Assembly (NCBI GenBank): GCA_902826605.1
Contig: CADEFM010000004.1
Location: forward strand, 186,001-250,000
Reading direction: 5' to 3'
DNA from: an uncultured Acidobacteriota bacterium
GTDB lineage: Bacteria > Acidobacteriota > Terriglobia > Bryobacterales > Bryobacteraceae
Length of the DNA: 64,000 nt
This document shows, in pieces, positions 27,499 to 36,498 of the stretch. The notes below the pieces were generated by a model. That model was not told the DNA's origin and ran no database searches. It was given only the letters and a program-made list of their open reading frames with translations. Both the position numbers and the translations under genes were made by a program. Each line of letters begins with the position of its first letter. Positions within the stretch are counted from its first letter, which is position 1.

Positions 27499-27525
27499 TT
27501 GCGCTACAGTTGTGTGTCGGGGAGT

Positions 27526-29889
27526 ATGGCTTCGCGCAAACCAGCCACGCCGAAGAAGCCCGCGCCGCTGAGCGCGGCGAGATTGACCGCGCAACATTTT
27601 TCATTGTTTCTAGAGGCCGCGCCGGACGCCGTCCTGGAAGTTGATGGGCAAGGCTGCATCGTCTTGGCAAACGCGGAAGCCGAGCGATTGTTCCGTTACG
27701 CGAAAGGCGAGTTACTCGGCACGCGGATCGAGGAGTTGATTCCAGAGCGCTTCCGGGGCAGCCATCTGGGGCATCGGCATGGATATGCCGCGCATCCTAC
27801 CCGAAGACCTATGGGCGCCGGCCTGAATCTGTTCGCCATTCGCAAGGATCTTTCCGAATTCGCGGCGGACATCAATCTGAGTCCTCTGGCCGGCGTGGAA
27901 GCGGATCACGTGCTGTGTGTGGTTCGCGACGTTACGGAAAGGCGCGCGGCGGAAAACCAAATCCGCACTCTGAATCAGCATCTGGAGCGCCGCTCGGCGG
28001 AGCTGGCCGCCGCCAACACGGAGTTGTCTTTGCGGAATCGCGAGGTAGAGCGGGCCAACCGCCTAAAGAGTGAATTCCTGGCCAGCATGAGCCATGAGCT
28101 GCGCACTCCGCTGAACACAATTCTTGGATTCTCTGAATTGCTGTCTGAAGAACGTTCCGGACCGCTCAACGAAAAGCAGAAACGCTTCGTCTCACACGTA
28201 CAGCGCGACGCGCATCATCTGCTGGAGCTGATCAACGACATTCTGGATCTCTCCAAAATCGAAGCCGGGCGGCTGGAACTACGCATCGAAGAGTTTCCCA
28301 TGGCTGTAGCAGTTGCTGAAGTGCTAACTAGCATCCGCCCGCTGGCAGCCGCCAAGCAGATCGCTCTCGACAGCGACTTGGACACTACCCTCAATTTGCA
28401 GGCGGATCGAGTCCGCTTCAAGGAAATCCTCTACAACCTGTTCAGTAATGCCATCAAGTTCACACCCTCTGGTGGCCACATCTGGATTGAGTCCACTGTT
28501 CACGAAAACGAGATTCGTGTAGTAGTGGGGGATACTGGCATTGGTATTCCTCCAGAGGAGCACCAAGCCGTTTTCGAGAGCTTCCGCCAGGCAAGCGCCA
28601 CCACCAAGGGAGTACGCGAAGGCACGGGCCTGGGGCTCGCCATCACCCGGCGGCTGGTGGAGCACCACGGAGGGCGCTTGTGGCTGGAAAGCGAACCCGG
28701 CGCGGGAAGCCGCTTCTATTTCACGCTTCCGTTAGTCGAGCAATCGCAGTCCGTCGAAGAATTAACCGCTGGCGCAAACGCGCCTCTGCTTTTGATCACC
28801 AGTCACCAGTTGGCGTTTCGAGAGAGTATGGTGGAAGCACTTGCGGGTCAGGGATTTCGGACGGCCATTGCCGCGTCTGGCGCCGACGCTCAGCGCACGG
28901 CGCGCGAGCTGCGGCCGGATCTCATTTTGATCGACCTTGAGTTGGCGGGCCGGAGCGGGTGGGAAACGCTACATGACCTCAAGACGGATGCGGGCGTCGC
29001 CGGCATACCGGTAGTCCTGGCGTCCACCGGCGACGAGCGGAAGTTGGCCCAAGCCATGGGCGCGGTGGATTGTCTGCTGAAACCGGTTACACATGACGCG
29101 CTCTTTCAGGCAGTCCGGCAGGCGATCAGGAGAGATGGTTTCCCGTGCGTCCTAGTTGTGGATGACGACCTGGAGGCCCGGCAGCTGGTTTCCGAAACTC
29201 TTGTTACACAAGGATATGCCACGGTGATCGCGAGAAACGCCGCGGAAGCCATGCGCATGCTGACCGCCACGCACGTGGATGCCATCATCCTGGACCTCGT
29301 CCTTCCAGGCCGGAGCGGATTCGATCTGCTGGAGGAGATTCGTTCCGTCGAAGCGTTTGAGAAGATTCCCGTGCTGGTTCTGACAATGAAGGATCTTACC
29401 GAACGCGAGCGCGAGGTTCTTGCCTCTCATGCCGCCATGGTCTTTGCCAAGGGTTCGGGATGGCGGCCCGCAGTGCTCCGGGAGCTTCACCGGACATTGC
29501 GCAGCGCCTCTAAGAAACGAGTCGTGCTGGCCGACGATAACCCTGCGGGCCGCGAGTTAGTGCGCGAAGCGCTGGGGCCCCACGTCGCAGCAATCATCGA
29601 GGCCGGCGATGGCCGCGAGGCTTTGAAACTGATCCGAGAAACGCACCCCAATCTGGTTTTGTTGGACATTCAGATGCCTGAAATGGACGGATACGAAGTG
29701 GTGCGGGCGATTCGCCGCGACCCTTCTCTGCGCGGGCTGCGTGTAGTGGCTCTTACCGCGTTCGCGATGCGAGGCGACCGGGAGCGCGCGTTGGCGGCCG
29801 GTTTCGACGACTACCTCACAAAACCGATCACTTTCTCAAAACTCAAAGCGCAACTGGATGCGCCAGCCGCTGCCGCAGCCGACGACTAG
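27526..29889 (+). CDS. Hybrid sensor histidine kinase with PAS and three receiver domains
   Basis: The 787-residue protein starts at ATG 27526 with GGGGAG just upstream. Order of parts: a short basic N-terminus; a PAS domain (about 24-140, FLEAAPDAVLEVDGQG); a coiled coil (about 145-180); a HisKA box with phospho-His H190 in ASMSHELRTPLN; an HATPase domain (NLFSNAIKFTPSGG, GTGLGLAITRRLVE). Three receiver domains follow. The first, RPDLILIDLELAGRSG, lacks the usual acidic pair at its start (LLLITSHQ). The second and third are complete (LVVDDDLEA with IILDLVLPG; VLADDNPAG with VLLDIQMPEMDG). No membrane helix is seen, so it senses in the cytoplasm. Its likely partner is the divergent NtrC-type regulator. 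Confidence 0.92.
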   Translation: MASRKPATPKKPAPLSAARLTAQHFSLFLEAAPDAVLEVDGQGCIVLANAEAERLFRYAKGELLGTRIEELIPERFRGSHLGHRHGYAAHPTRRPMGAGLNLFAIRKDLSEFAADINLSPLAGVEADHVLCVVRDVTERRAAENQIRTLNQHLERRSAELAAANTELSLRNREVERANRLKSEFLASMSHELRTPLNTILGFSELLSEERSGPLNEKQKRFVSHVQRDAHHLLELINDILDLSKIEAGRLELRIEEFPMAVAVAEVLTSIRPLAAAKQIALDSDLDTTLNLQADRVRFKEILYNLFSNAIKFTPSGGHIWIESTVHENEIRVVVGDTGIGIPPEEHQAVFESFRQASATTKGVREGTGLGLAITRRLVEHHGGRLWLESEPGAGSRFYFTLPLVEQSQSVEELTAGANAPLLLITSHQLAFRESMVEALAGQGFRTAIAASGADAQRTARELRPDLILIDLELAGRSGWETLHDLKTDAGVAGIPVVLASTGDERKLAQAMGAVDCLLKPVTHDALFQAVRQAIRRDGFPCVLVVDDDLEARQLVSETLVTQGYATVIARNAAEAMRMLTATHVDAIILDLVLPGRSGFDLLEEIRSVEAFEKIPVLVLTMKDLTEREREVLASHAAMVFAKGSGWRPAVLRELHRTLRSASKKRVVLADDNPAGRELVREALGPHVAAIIEAGDGREALKLIRETHPNLVLLDIQMPEMDGYEVVRAIRRDPSLRGLRVVALTAFAMRGDRERALAAGFDDYLTKPITFSKLKAQLDAPAAAAADD

Positions 29890-29893
29890 CAAT

Positions 29894-31123
29894 CTACGCA
29901 GCGCTCGGTTTGCGGCGAGATCCTTCCAGATCGGGCATGAACGCCGTCAGCAGCCCTATCAGCGGAAGGAATGCGCACACCTTGTACACAAAACCGATGC
30001 TGGTGACGTCTGCCAACTCACCCAACAGAGCCGCACCGATCCCGGCGATGCCGAAAGCAAGTCCGAAGAAAAGGCCCGAAATCATACCGACTTTTCCCGG
30101 CACCAGTTCCTGGGCGTAGACAACGATAGCTGGAAACGCCGACGCCAGAATCATGCCCGTTATCGCGCTGAATACCACGGTCCAGAACAAATTCACGTAA
30201 GGCATCGCCAGCGTGAATGGCAGTACCCCTAAGATCGAACACCAGATGACATACTTGCGGCCGATACGATCTCCGATAGGCCCCCCCAGCATTGTGCCCG
30301 CCGCCACCGCGCCTAGAAAAACGAACAGGTAAACCTGCGAAGTCTGCACGGATACGTGGAACTTGCTGATCAGGTAGAACGTGTAGTAGCTGGTGAGGCT
30401 AGCCATGTATATGAACTTCGAAAAAACCAGTGCTACCAAAATCGCAATCGTCCAAGCGACGCGTTTCGAAGGCAGGCCATGACCGATCGCCGCTGGCCTT
30501 CCTGCGCGCGCCTTGGCCCGTTCCGAGCGGTACTCGCGCGCCCAGCGCCCCATTTTCGCGAGCAGAATCATACCTGCGAAAGCCGCGAGGGAAAACCAAG
30601 CGATGCTGCTCTGTCCGCGCTGGTTCACGATGTAGGCCGCCAGCAAAGGACCGGTAGCGCTGCCCGCGTTTCCTCCCACCTGGAAAATGGATTGAGCGAA
30701 ACCGTGCTGGCCTCCGGATGCCATGCGCGCCACACGCGACGATTCCGGGTGGAATACCGCGGAACCCATCCCCACCAGTGCAGCTGCGATAAGCACCAGG
30801 GGAAACGAACTTGCCGTGGAAAGCAGCATCAATCCGGCCAGGCTGAACCCCATGCCCACTGTGAGCGCATAGGTCTGCGGCCGACGGTCCGCATACGACC
30901 CGACTATCGGCTGCAGCACTGATGCTACCACCTGGTTCGTGAAGGTAATCAGACCAATTTGACCGAAATCGAGACCCAGGCCGTTCTTGAGCAGAGGATA
31001 AATCGCCGGCAGTAAGGACTGAATCATATCGTTCAGGAAATGACAGAAGCTGACAACGCAAAGGATCGGATACACGGTCCGCTCACGAAACGTTTGCGGC
31101 GTCGCCGCCTGGGCCGTACTCAT
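29894..31123 (-). CDS. MFS transporter, fosmidomycin-resistance (Fsr)-like
   Basis: From ATG 31123 the protein has 409 residues and 12 likely membrane helices. SFCHFLNDMIQSLLPAIYPL, LVGMGSAVFHPESSRVARMA and FQVGGNAGSATGPLLAAYIV are characteristic of the Fsr family of drug-efflux major facilitator proteins. It probably exports a hydrophobic or phosphonate-like compound by proton antiport; the real substrate is unknown. The start 54 bases upstream (31177) adds a non-conserved tail. Its stop is four bases from the convergent kinase stop. The type III PKS operon lies on the same strand about 4 kb away, too far to claim product export. Confidence 0.85.
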   Translation of the reverse strand: MSTAQAATPQTFRERTVYPILCVVSFCHFLNDMIQSLLPAIYPLLKNGLGLDFGQIGLITFTNQVVASVLQPIVGSYADRRPQTYALTVGMGFSLAGLMLLSTASSFPLVLIAAALVGMGSAVFHPESSRVARMASGGQHGFAQSIFQVGGNAGSATGPLLAAYIVNQRGQSSIAWFSLAAFAGMILLAKMGRWAREYRSERAKARAGRPAAIGHGLPSKRVAWTIAILVALVFSKFIYMASLTSYYTFYLISKFHVSVQTSQVYLFVFLGAVAAGTMLGGPIGDRIGRKYVIWCSILGVLPFTLAMPYVNLFWTVVFSAITGMILASAFPAIVVYAQELVPGKVGMISGLFFGLAFGIAGIGAALLGELADVTSIGFVYKVCAFLPLIGLLTAFMPDLEGSRRKPSAA

Positions 31124-31423
31124 TTCCTTAGAATACCGCGCGCCCTCAATCGCCCGTGCAGGCTGCAAAGGGCGCAATGTCTCTCCGATAGCTCTTCCTA
31201 AGAGTCGTCAATGTAGCTGACAGAGATTCTCGCAGCGGATCGCCAGCATCAACAGAATTCACAACGAACAGGAGCGTTGTTTGCTGCCGTTCGCAATGGC
31301 ACGCGGATGCTTTCGGCTGGGAGGCGCACCAATCCAATTGGGCCGCCGTCGCGTACATCCGCCAGGCGACGAATGGGAGATCCAACTTGGGATCCATCAA
31401 TCTCGCGCCCGGGATTCACCAAC
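31124..31423. other. Intergenic stretch with unrecognised open frames
   Basis: About 300 bases between the Fsr-like gene and the carboxymuconolactone decarboxylase-like gene. A frame on the plus strand from about 31254 and one on the minus strand (31146-31400) stay open, but neither shows a ribosome site or a domain I know. It may be a gene relic or non-coding. Confidence 0.3.
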
Positions 31424-32044
31424 CTACCGATTGGGGAACGCCGCTAATTTGGGTGCCTCGCTAGCCGCATTTGCCGGAGTGCGCGCCACATTCATCACCA
31501 TGCCGATCGCGGAATAGTAGCCCACCAAACCTGCCAGGTCCACCACGCTCTGATCGCCGAACTTTGCAACTCGCGCATACGTCGCATCACTGACGCCGTG
31601 GGTTTGCAGAAGTTCAGTCGCGAAATTGTAAACTGCATCTTCGTCGTCGCTCATGCCGTCCGGGTGACGGCCTTGCGCGATTGCCACCCCAATTTCACGT
31701 TTCAGCCCGTTGGTGACGGCCAGCGGGAAGTGTGCGTCCCATTCATACTGCTGCGTCAAAAAGCGTGCCGTAACGATAATCGTCAGCTCGCGCAGCTTCG
31801 GATTCAAAGGGCTTTGATAGCGCAGATACTCGCCGACGCGCTGCAGCCGGTTCATGAGCTCCGGGCTTCGCAACAACGGAACGAACGGTCCATTCAAACC
31901 AGCAGTGCGGGGCGTGGAAGCCAGTTGCTTCGCGGCTTCCTTCTGCGCCGGGGTCATCTTCTCGGCGGGAATAGGTGGCATGCGATCCTGCGCGCAGGCG
32001 CTGGCCGCGACCATCGCACCCACGATCAAAGTGGCGAGTTTCAT
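31424..32044 (-). CDS. Exported carboxymuconolactone decarboxylase (AhpD-like fold) family protein
   Basis: Start chosen at ATG 32044 because TTAGGAG lies just upstream of it, giving 206 residues with a signal peptide (KLATLIVGAMVAASACAQ). The CMD domain is seen in LRELTIIVTARFLTQQYEWDAHFPLAVTNGL, with the family tryptophan and histidine, and YNFATELLQTHGVSDATYARV. The Cys-x-x-Cys of peroxidase-type AhpD proteins is absent, so it is closer to the decarboxylase/lactonase branch. Exported members of this family are common in acidobacteria and their substrates are not known. It lies alone. Confidence 0.8.
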   Translation of the reverse strand: MKLATLIVGAMVAASACAQDRMPPIPAEKMTPAQKEAAKQLASTPRTAGLNGPFVPLLRSPELMNRLQRVGEYLRYQSPLNPKLRELTIIVTARFLTQQYEWDAHFPLAVTNGLKREIGVAIAQGRHPDGMSDDEDAVYNFATELLQTHGVSDATYARVAKFGDQSVVDLAGLVGYYSAIGMVMNVARTPANAASEAPKLAAFPNR

Positions 32045-32219
32045 AAGGTCTCCTAATCGCTTCATCTCCGCGATTCAGCCGCCGAGCGATCTGGCAGCGC
32101 ATGGGCGGAGTATATCACGCCAACTGCAGGCTAGCGGATCGTTTCCGGGCACACTAGGAGTTTCACCCGATTCTCCCGAGTCGAGCGTGAGTCTAGGATT
32201 GGAATAGAGGGAAATCCGC

Positions 32220-33341
32220 ATGTCCGTTCGTCTTCCCGCGCTGCTCATCGCTGCGCTTGTGTCATTGAATGCGCAATCCGTTCCGTCCACTTGGGAGTGG
32301 GCGCAGCCCGACGCCAAGATTGTCGCTGGAATCGACGTGCGGGGATTGCGCGAGTCTTCTTTCGTCCAAAAGGCGGGGCCGCTGTGGACAGGGCAGGCCC
32401 AACCCGGATTGGATCTCTCCAAGTTTCACATTCCTGGCATCGAGCTCTTGAATGACATCGACCGCGTTTTGATCTCTTCCACAGGGGAGATGAAGGCCGC
32501 ACCGGTAGCTGCTGGCGTCCGGCATACAGCAGCAGCGCCGCAATCTCCAGCTCCCGCCTTTCTACTGGTGCTCGAAGGGGATTTCCCTGCATCGCATTAT
32601 CAGCCGCTGCTACAAGGCGTAAAGCGCATGTACCGGACATTCGCGGTTTACAAAACCTCCAAGACCGGCGATGGTGCAATCGCGATCGTCAACAGCCGCA
32701 CACTGCTGATCGGTGATGAGAAATCCGTGTTCGGCGCTCTGGACCGGCATGGCCGGACGTCGGCGCTCTCAAACGCCTTGCTTACACGCGCCGCGGAACT
32801 GGCCGCCTCGAGTGATTTCTGGTTGATCGCAAACTCGCTGCCAATGACGACGCCTTCCGCGGATGTTTCTGGCGCAATGGGTATGGCCTCACAACTGGCT
32901 TCTCAGTTGGATGGCGTGGAGCTTGGCGCGTCCCTGAAAGAAGGGCTGCGGCTGGATTTCGCCATTACCGCGAAGACCGAAGCCACTGCGCAAATGATGG
33001 TGGCTCTGGTCACAGCTCAAATGCAAATGGCGGCGAACAATCCGAATACTCCGCAGGCCGCCGAGTTTCTGGACAAGCTCCAGGTTTCCGCGCAAGGCGC
33101 CAGAATGACCATGCATGTGGCGCTCAGCCAAGAAGAACTCGACCGACAGATGCAAGCCGTACAGTCCGCGCGGATGGGCGGTGTACAACGGCGAGGCCAA
33201 CTGTCCGGAACGGCCGCCACGGCCCCCTCTGAAAGCAAGCCTCTGGTACCCCAACCCGAGGCCCCTGGCCCTCGAAAAATTCGCATTGTGGGCTTGGATG
33301 ACGGCGTGCGCGAAATTCCCCTGGCGCCGGCCGTGCGGTAG
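32220..33341 (+). CDS. Exported protein of unknown function
   Basis: The 373-residue protein begins with a signal peptide (VRLPALLIAALVSLNAQ). No domain is recognised. The opening TWEWAQPDAKIVAGIDVRGLR, the phrase DIDRVLISSTGE, and IAIVNSRTLLIGDEKSVFGALDR resemble a class of secreted acidobacterial proteins that look like substrate-free or scaffold versions of larger folds. A Met/Gln-rich region near 255-330 is followed by a Pro-rich tail. A GAGGGAAA-like ribosome site precedes the ATG. Alone on the plus strand. Confidence 0.55.
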   Translation: MSVRLPALLIAALVSLNAQSVPSTWEWAQPDAKIVAGIDVRGLRESSFVQKAGPLWTGQAQPGLDLSKFHIPGIELLNDIDRVLISSTGEMKAAPVAAGVRHTAAAPQSPAPAFLLVLEGDFPASHYQPLLQGVKRMYRTFAVYKTSKTGDGAIAIVNSRTLLIGDEKSVFGALDRHGRTSALSNALLTRAAELAASSDFWLIANSLPMTTPSADVSGAMGMASQLASQLDGVELGASLKEGLRLDFAITAKTEATAQMMVALVTAQMQMAANNPNTPQAAEFLDKLQVSAQGARMTMHVALSQEELDRQMQAVQSARMGGVQRRGQLSGTAATAPSESKPLVPQPEAPGPRKIRIVGLDDGVREIPLAPAVR

Positions 33342-33403
33342 CACGCTGGAACAGTAGGTTTCTGTGGAGAGACGTTTCGCCGCCGATCCCCGGCTGGGCA
33401 AGT

Positions 33404-34384
33404 CTAAAATTCGACTGGATACGGCTTCAACTCGCCGGCGGCGTACCGCTGAGGAAGCGTTCCATCATTGTTTTCCCATACGATCAACATGGAACGCTTC
33501 GGCGAATACCCCCGGTGACGTACGTCGGCTGGCATGGCAGCTACGTCGCCTGCCTTCATGATCACCTTGGCGCGCGGCCGGCCGGTCTTGCCATCGTCAA
33601 TATCCCAGATAATCTCGTCCGTCGCCTGGATGAACCACTCCACGCGGTCGTTGCCGTGCGTGATCGGCAGTATATGCTCTTCCGTGGTGCAGCAGAACTG
33701 GCTGTCACGCACGCACGAAACAACCGACGGGTTCCACGTCACGTCCGACCGTGAGACATACGCGAACATATTGAACGCGTGCACTTCGTTTTCGAAGCCC
33801 GGCTCGGCGTACACTTCTGGCTTGTCCTGCGGTACATCGGTGAACTGACGGTTTACGGTCTCGCCCGTGGCATCGCTGCGATACGGCAGATCGCCCGGCA
33901 GACCCACCATGCGCTTGGCCACCATACGCTCCCTGTGGATCGCTTTGGAGTTACTTCCCTGCTTGGGGCCGAACGGAACACCCGTCTCGTCCGGGGCGGC
34001 GAAAGGATCGAAGCCTTGGTTGGTCCAATCTTCCAGCATTTCCATGAAGACTTTACGAAGTTGTCTTGAATTAAAGGTCTCCACATAGTGGCGGTTTGCG
34101 CTGTAGTACGCTTCATTCAGCAGACCGACAAACATGTCTACCGTGCCATATCGGTTGATGGTGCCGAAGAGGGTGTCGAAATTGACTGTGCCGTAAAAGA
34201 AACCCCATGCAACGTCGCGCATCAGTGAGCGCAGATACGCGTCGATCGGAATCAAGTGGCGTCCGCCAGGATATAAAATGTGAGCGAAGTATTCGTCCCG
34301 CTCAAACGTGAACTGCCCGGCTGAAAATTTCCGATAACCCAATGACCTGCTGGCGGTCTCGATTTTGGTTTGCACTGTGCTCAT
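33404..34384 (-). CDS. hapD: Hydroquinone 1,2-dioxygenase large subunit (copy 1)
   Basis: The 326-residue protein matches the large (beta) subunit of two-component hydroquinone dioxygenase (HapD/PnpD type), which with the small subunit cleaves hydroquinone to 4-hydroxymuconic semialdehyde with Fe(II). THGNDRVEW gives H243, N245 and E249, and ADVRHRGYSPKRSM gives H290. As I recall, the PnpCD structure binds iron with H256, N258, E262 and H303 of PnpD; all four differ by the same offset of 13 here. VNFDTLFGTINRYGTVDMFV is another conserved block. It follows its small subunit gene by 26 bases. A close paralogue sits 3 kb upstream; by eye about two thirds of residues agree. Confidence 0.87.
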   Translation of the reverse strand: MSTVQTKIETASRSLGYRKFSAGQFTFERDEYFAHILYPGGRHLIPIDAYLRSLMRDVAWGFFYGTVNFDTLFGTINRYGTVDMFVGLLNEAYYSANRHYVETFNSRQLRKVFMEMLEDWTNQGFDPFAAPDETGVPFGPKQGSNSKAIHRERMVAKRMVGLPGDLPYRSDATGETVNRQFTDVPQDKPEVYAEPGFENEVHAFNMFAYVSRSDVTWNPSVVSCVRDSQFCCTTEEHILPITHGNDRVEWFIQATDEIIWDIDDGKTGRPRAKVIMKAGDVAAMPADVRHRGYSPKRSMLIVWENNDGTLPQRYAAGELKPYPVEF

Positions 34385-34410
34385 TGCGGATCTCCTCGTT
34401 TCTCTTCACT

Positions 34411-34902
34411 TCACTTTTGGCAGATTTCGCCCCATTTCTCGACCGTGCAATCGCCGAGAATGGTTTGCACCAGCATCACCCCGGGAGCGGCGCTCCGGAA
34501 CTGATAAGCCGCGCCTTTCGGAAGCAGCGCCATATGTCCGCGGCGCACTTTCACCCACCCCATTTTTTGCCCGGCCGGCTCACCCGCCAGCTTCACGGTT
34601 CCTTCCTTGCCGGCGGGTGTTTGCGGCCGATCCGGCTTCACGTAGTGGACTTCCACTTCGCCATCCATCACTAGCGCCGCCTCGTCGTGTTCGCAGGCGT
34701 ACCAGGGCGAATTGCCTTCCGCCCGCACGGCCTCAATCACATAATTCAGGTTCTTTCCCACCGCGACCTTTTCGTAAGGCTTCGATTTCGACGCCACTTC
34801 GAAAACGTTGGAGAAAACGTAATGCTTGGGATCGTCATTGATCACCGTCACGCCGCCCTTTTTAAAGTCGTTCAAAGAGCCAAAATATGTTGGCGTACTC
34901 AT
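34411..34902 (-). CDS. hapC: Hydroquinone 1,2-dioxygenase small subunit (copy 1)
   Basis: This 163-residue cupin-type protein matches the small (alpha) subunit of hydroquinone dioxygenase in length and content. Blocks include DPKHYVFSNVFEVASKSKPY, KVAVGKNLNYVIEAVRAEG, HDEAALVMDGEVEVHYV and RRGHMALLPKGAAYQFRS. The small subunit has a cupin fold and supports the iron-bearing large subunit. Its gene is first in the pair and is followed by the large-subunit gene. The opposite neighbour, 50 bases upstream, is the MetE-like gene, on the same strand, so all may be one transcript. Confidence 0.85.
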   Translation of the reverse strand: MSTPTYFGSLNDFKKGGVTVINDDPKHYVFSNVFEVASKSKPYEKVAVGKNLNYVIEAVRAEGNSPWYACEHDEAALVMDGEVEVHYVKPDRPQTPAGKEGTVKLAGEPAGQKMGWVKVRRGHMALLPKGAAYQFRSAAPGVMLVQTILGDCTVEKWGEICQK

Positions 34903-34952
34903 TTAGTTGAACTCCTCTTCCATACACTACACCCGTGGACGCCAGCCTCACA

Positions 34953-35990
34953 TTACCCCAGTTCGGTGCGCACGATACTCGCACCTCCCACCATGGCGCG
35001 CAGCTTCTCGAACGCCACCTCACGCGGCAGATACTTCATGCCACAGTCCGGCGCAAGCAGCAGATCCGTGGCGCTCACAAAGGGCAGCGCGCGGCGGATC
35101 CGTTCCGCCACCAACTCGGGGGATTCAATTTGATGAGTGGAAAGATCGAGCACGCCCAGCATGATTGTCTTGCCGCGCAGGGTTTCAAGAATAGAACAAT
35201 CCAGGGATACCTGGGCCGTTTCGATTGAGATCTGGCATGCACCGCACGCCTTCAATTCGGGCAAGAACGAGTACCCTAGCGGACGCTCATTGACCAGTGC
35301 CGCGTATCCAAAACAGGTATGCAGAGCAGTCGCTCCGGACACGCCCGCGAAGGCGCGTTCGATCGCCGGGAGGGCGTACTGGCGCGCCTTTTCCGATTGC
35401 GCCTGCAGGTATGGCTCATCGATTTGCACCACATCAGCGCCCGCTGCGAACAGGTCCCGGATCTCTGCGTTCACAGCCGCTGCGTAATCCATTGCCAGCG
35501 CGCTTTCCGAAGGATAGTAGTCGTTGACCGTGAGCTGCGTCATAGTGAACGGGCCGGGCAGAGTGATTTTCACCGGATGGGTGGTGTTCGCGCGCAGAAA
35601 TTCCAGATCGCGAACATTTACCGGATGTTTGCGATGCACTTTGCCCACGACACGTGGCACGGTGACGAGCGTGCCAGTCCGGCTTAGCTTCTGCCCCGGA
35701 TTGTCGAGGTCCACGCCGTCGAGCGCGTTGGCGAAGCCGTTCGAATAACTCTCGCGGCGTACCTCGCCATCGCTTAAGATATCGATGCCCGCGCGCTCCT
35801 GGGCGCGAATGGATAGGAGCACGGCATCGTCCTGAGCTGCCTCGAGCCATTCAGGCGTCACCCGCCACAAATCGCGCATGTGGGTGCGCGGCGGCATCTG
35901 GCTGGCCAGCCGGCCGCGGTCAATCAGCCAGTCCGGTTGGGGGTACGATCCCACTAGAGTTGTCGGAAGTAAAGGAAGTTGGTAGGGCAC
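34953..35990 (-). CDS. MetE-like cobalamin-independent methyltransferase (UROD/MetE fold)
   Basis: The 345-residue protein matches the C-terminal catalytic half of MetE (cobalamin-independent methionine synthase). TLVGSYPQPDWLIDRG opens it; VVQIDEPYLQ, LHTCFGYA and LLAPDCGMKYLPREVAFEKL carry the expected zinc ligands (His, Cys and the late Cys). The N-terminal half of full MetE is absent, as in the short archaeal-type or core-MetE proteins. Core MetE proteins use methyl donors other than polyglutamyl folate. It lies between two hydroquinone dioxygenase pairs, so it could take methyl groups from methoxylated aromatic substrates rather than make methionine; this is only inferred from position. 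Confidence 0.8.
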   Translation of the reverse strand: MPYQLPLLPTTLVGSYPQPDWLIDRGRLASQMPPRTHMRDLWRVTPEWLEAAQDDAVLLSIRAQERAGIDILSDGEVRRESYSNGFANALDGVDLDNPGQKLSRTGTLVTVPRVVGKVHRKHPVNVRDLEFLRANTTHPVKITLPGPFTMTQLTVNDYYPSESALAMDYAAAVNAEIRDLFAAGADVVQIDEPYLQAQSEKARQYALPAIERAFAGVSGATALHTCFGYAALVNERPLGYSFLPELKACGACQISIETAQVSLDCSILETLRGKTIMLGVLDLSTHQIESPELVAERIRRALPFVSATDLLLAPDCGMKYLPREVAFEKLRAMVGGASIVRTELG

Positions 35991-36008
35991 GAGTTATTCG
36001 GGCTGTCC

Positions 36009-36341
36009 CTATTTTTCGGGTGCGCCTGCGTCAACCCACTGCACGATGATGACGATATCCTGCTGATGCAGAGCGCCATCGTCGCCGAACAAGCCATAGT
36101 GGCGCTCCACTACACCGGGCGGCATCTTCTTGTGGGTCACCACGGCTTTGATTTGCACGGCCCACGGACGCGTGTTTTCGTAGCTGGTGAAGGACATCGG
36201 CGCGACTTGCCCCGGGCTGTGACAAGCCACGCATGCTCGCTGGAGAATGGGCTGGACGTCGCGGTTATAGGTCGCTACCGCACGCGATTGTGCGGAGGCC
36301 GCGATCACGGCCAGAAAGGGCAAGAGTGCACACATTCTCAT
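36009..36341 (-). CDS. Small exported c-type cytochrome-like protein
   Basis: The 110-residue protein has a signal peptide (MCALLPFLAVIAASAQ) and one heme c site, RACVACH, in a block TYNRDVQPILQRACVACHSP. This block and the closing VQWVDAGAP resemble the N-terminal heme domain found on large acidobacterial and planctomycete monooxygenase- or redoxin-like proteins. Here the domain stands alone, so it is either a free electron carrier or a cut-down gene. The likely distal Met is in KKMPPGV. It lies 18 bases before the MetE-like gene on the same strand. Confidence 0.75.
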   Translation of the reverse strand: MRMCALLPFLAVIAASAQSRAVATYNRDVQPILQRACVACHSPGQVAPMSFTSYENTRPWAVQIKAVVTHKKMPPGVVERHYGLFGDDGALHQQDIVIIVQWVDAGAPEK

Positions 36342-36498
36342 ATGACTTCAGCGTACAACGAGTGGGACGGCGGTCCTTCTCCTGGATGAAAGACCGCCGC
36401 CGGCAGGAGAGGCCAATCGTCCTGCCGAATAGGCGCTGCGTTCGCGACTATCCCAAATCGACTAGAAACCCGGCTCTTGGTTTCTAAGACTCGACTTT

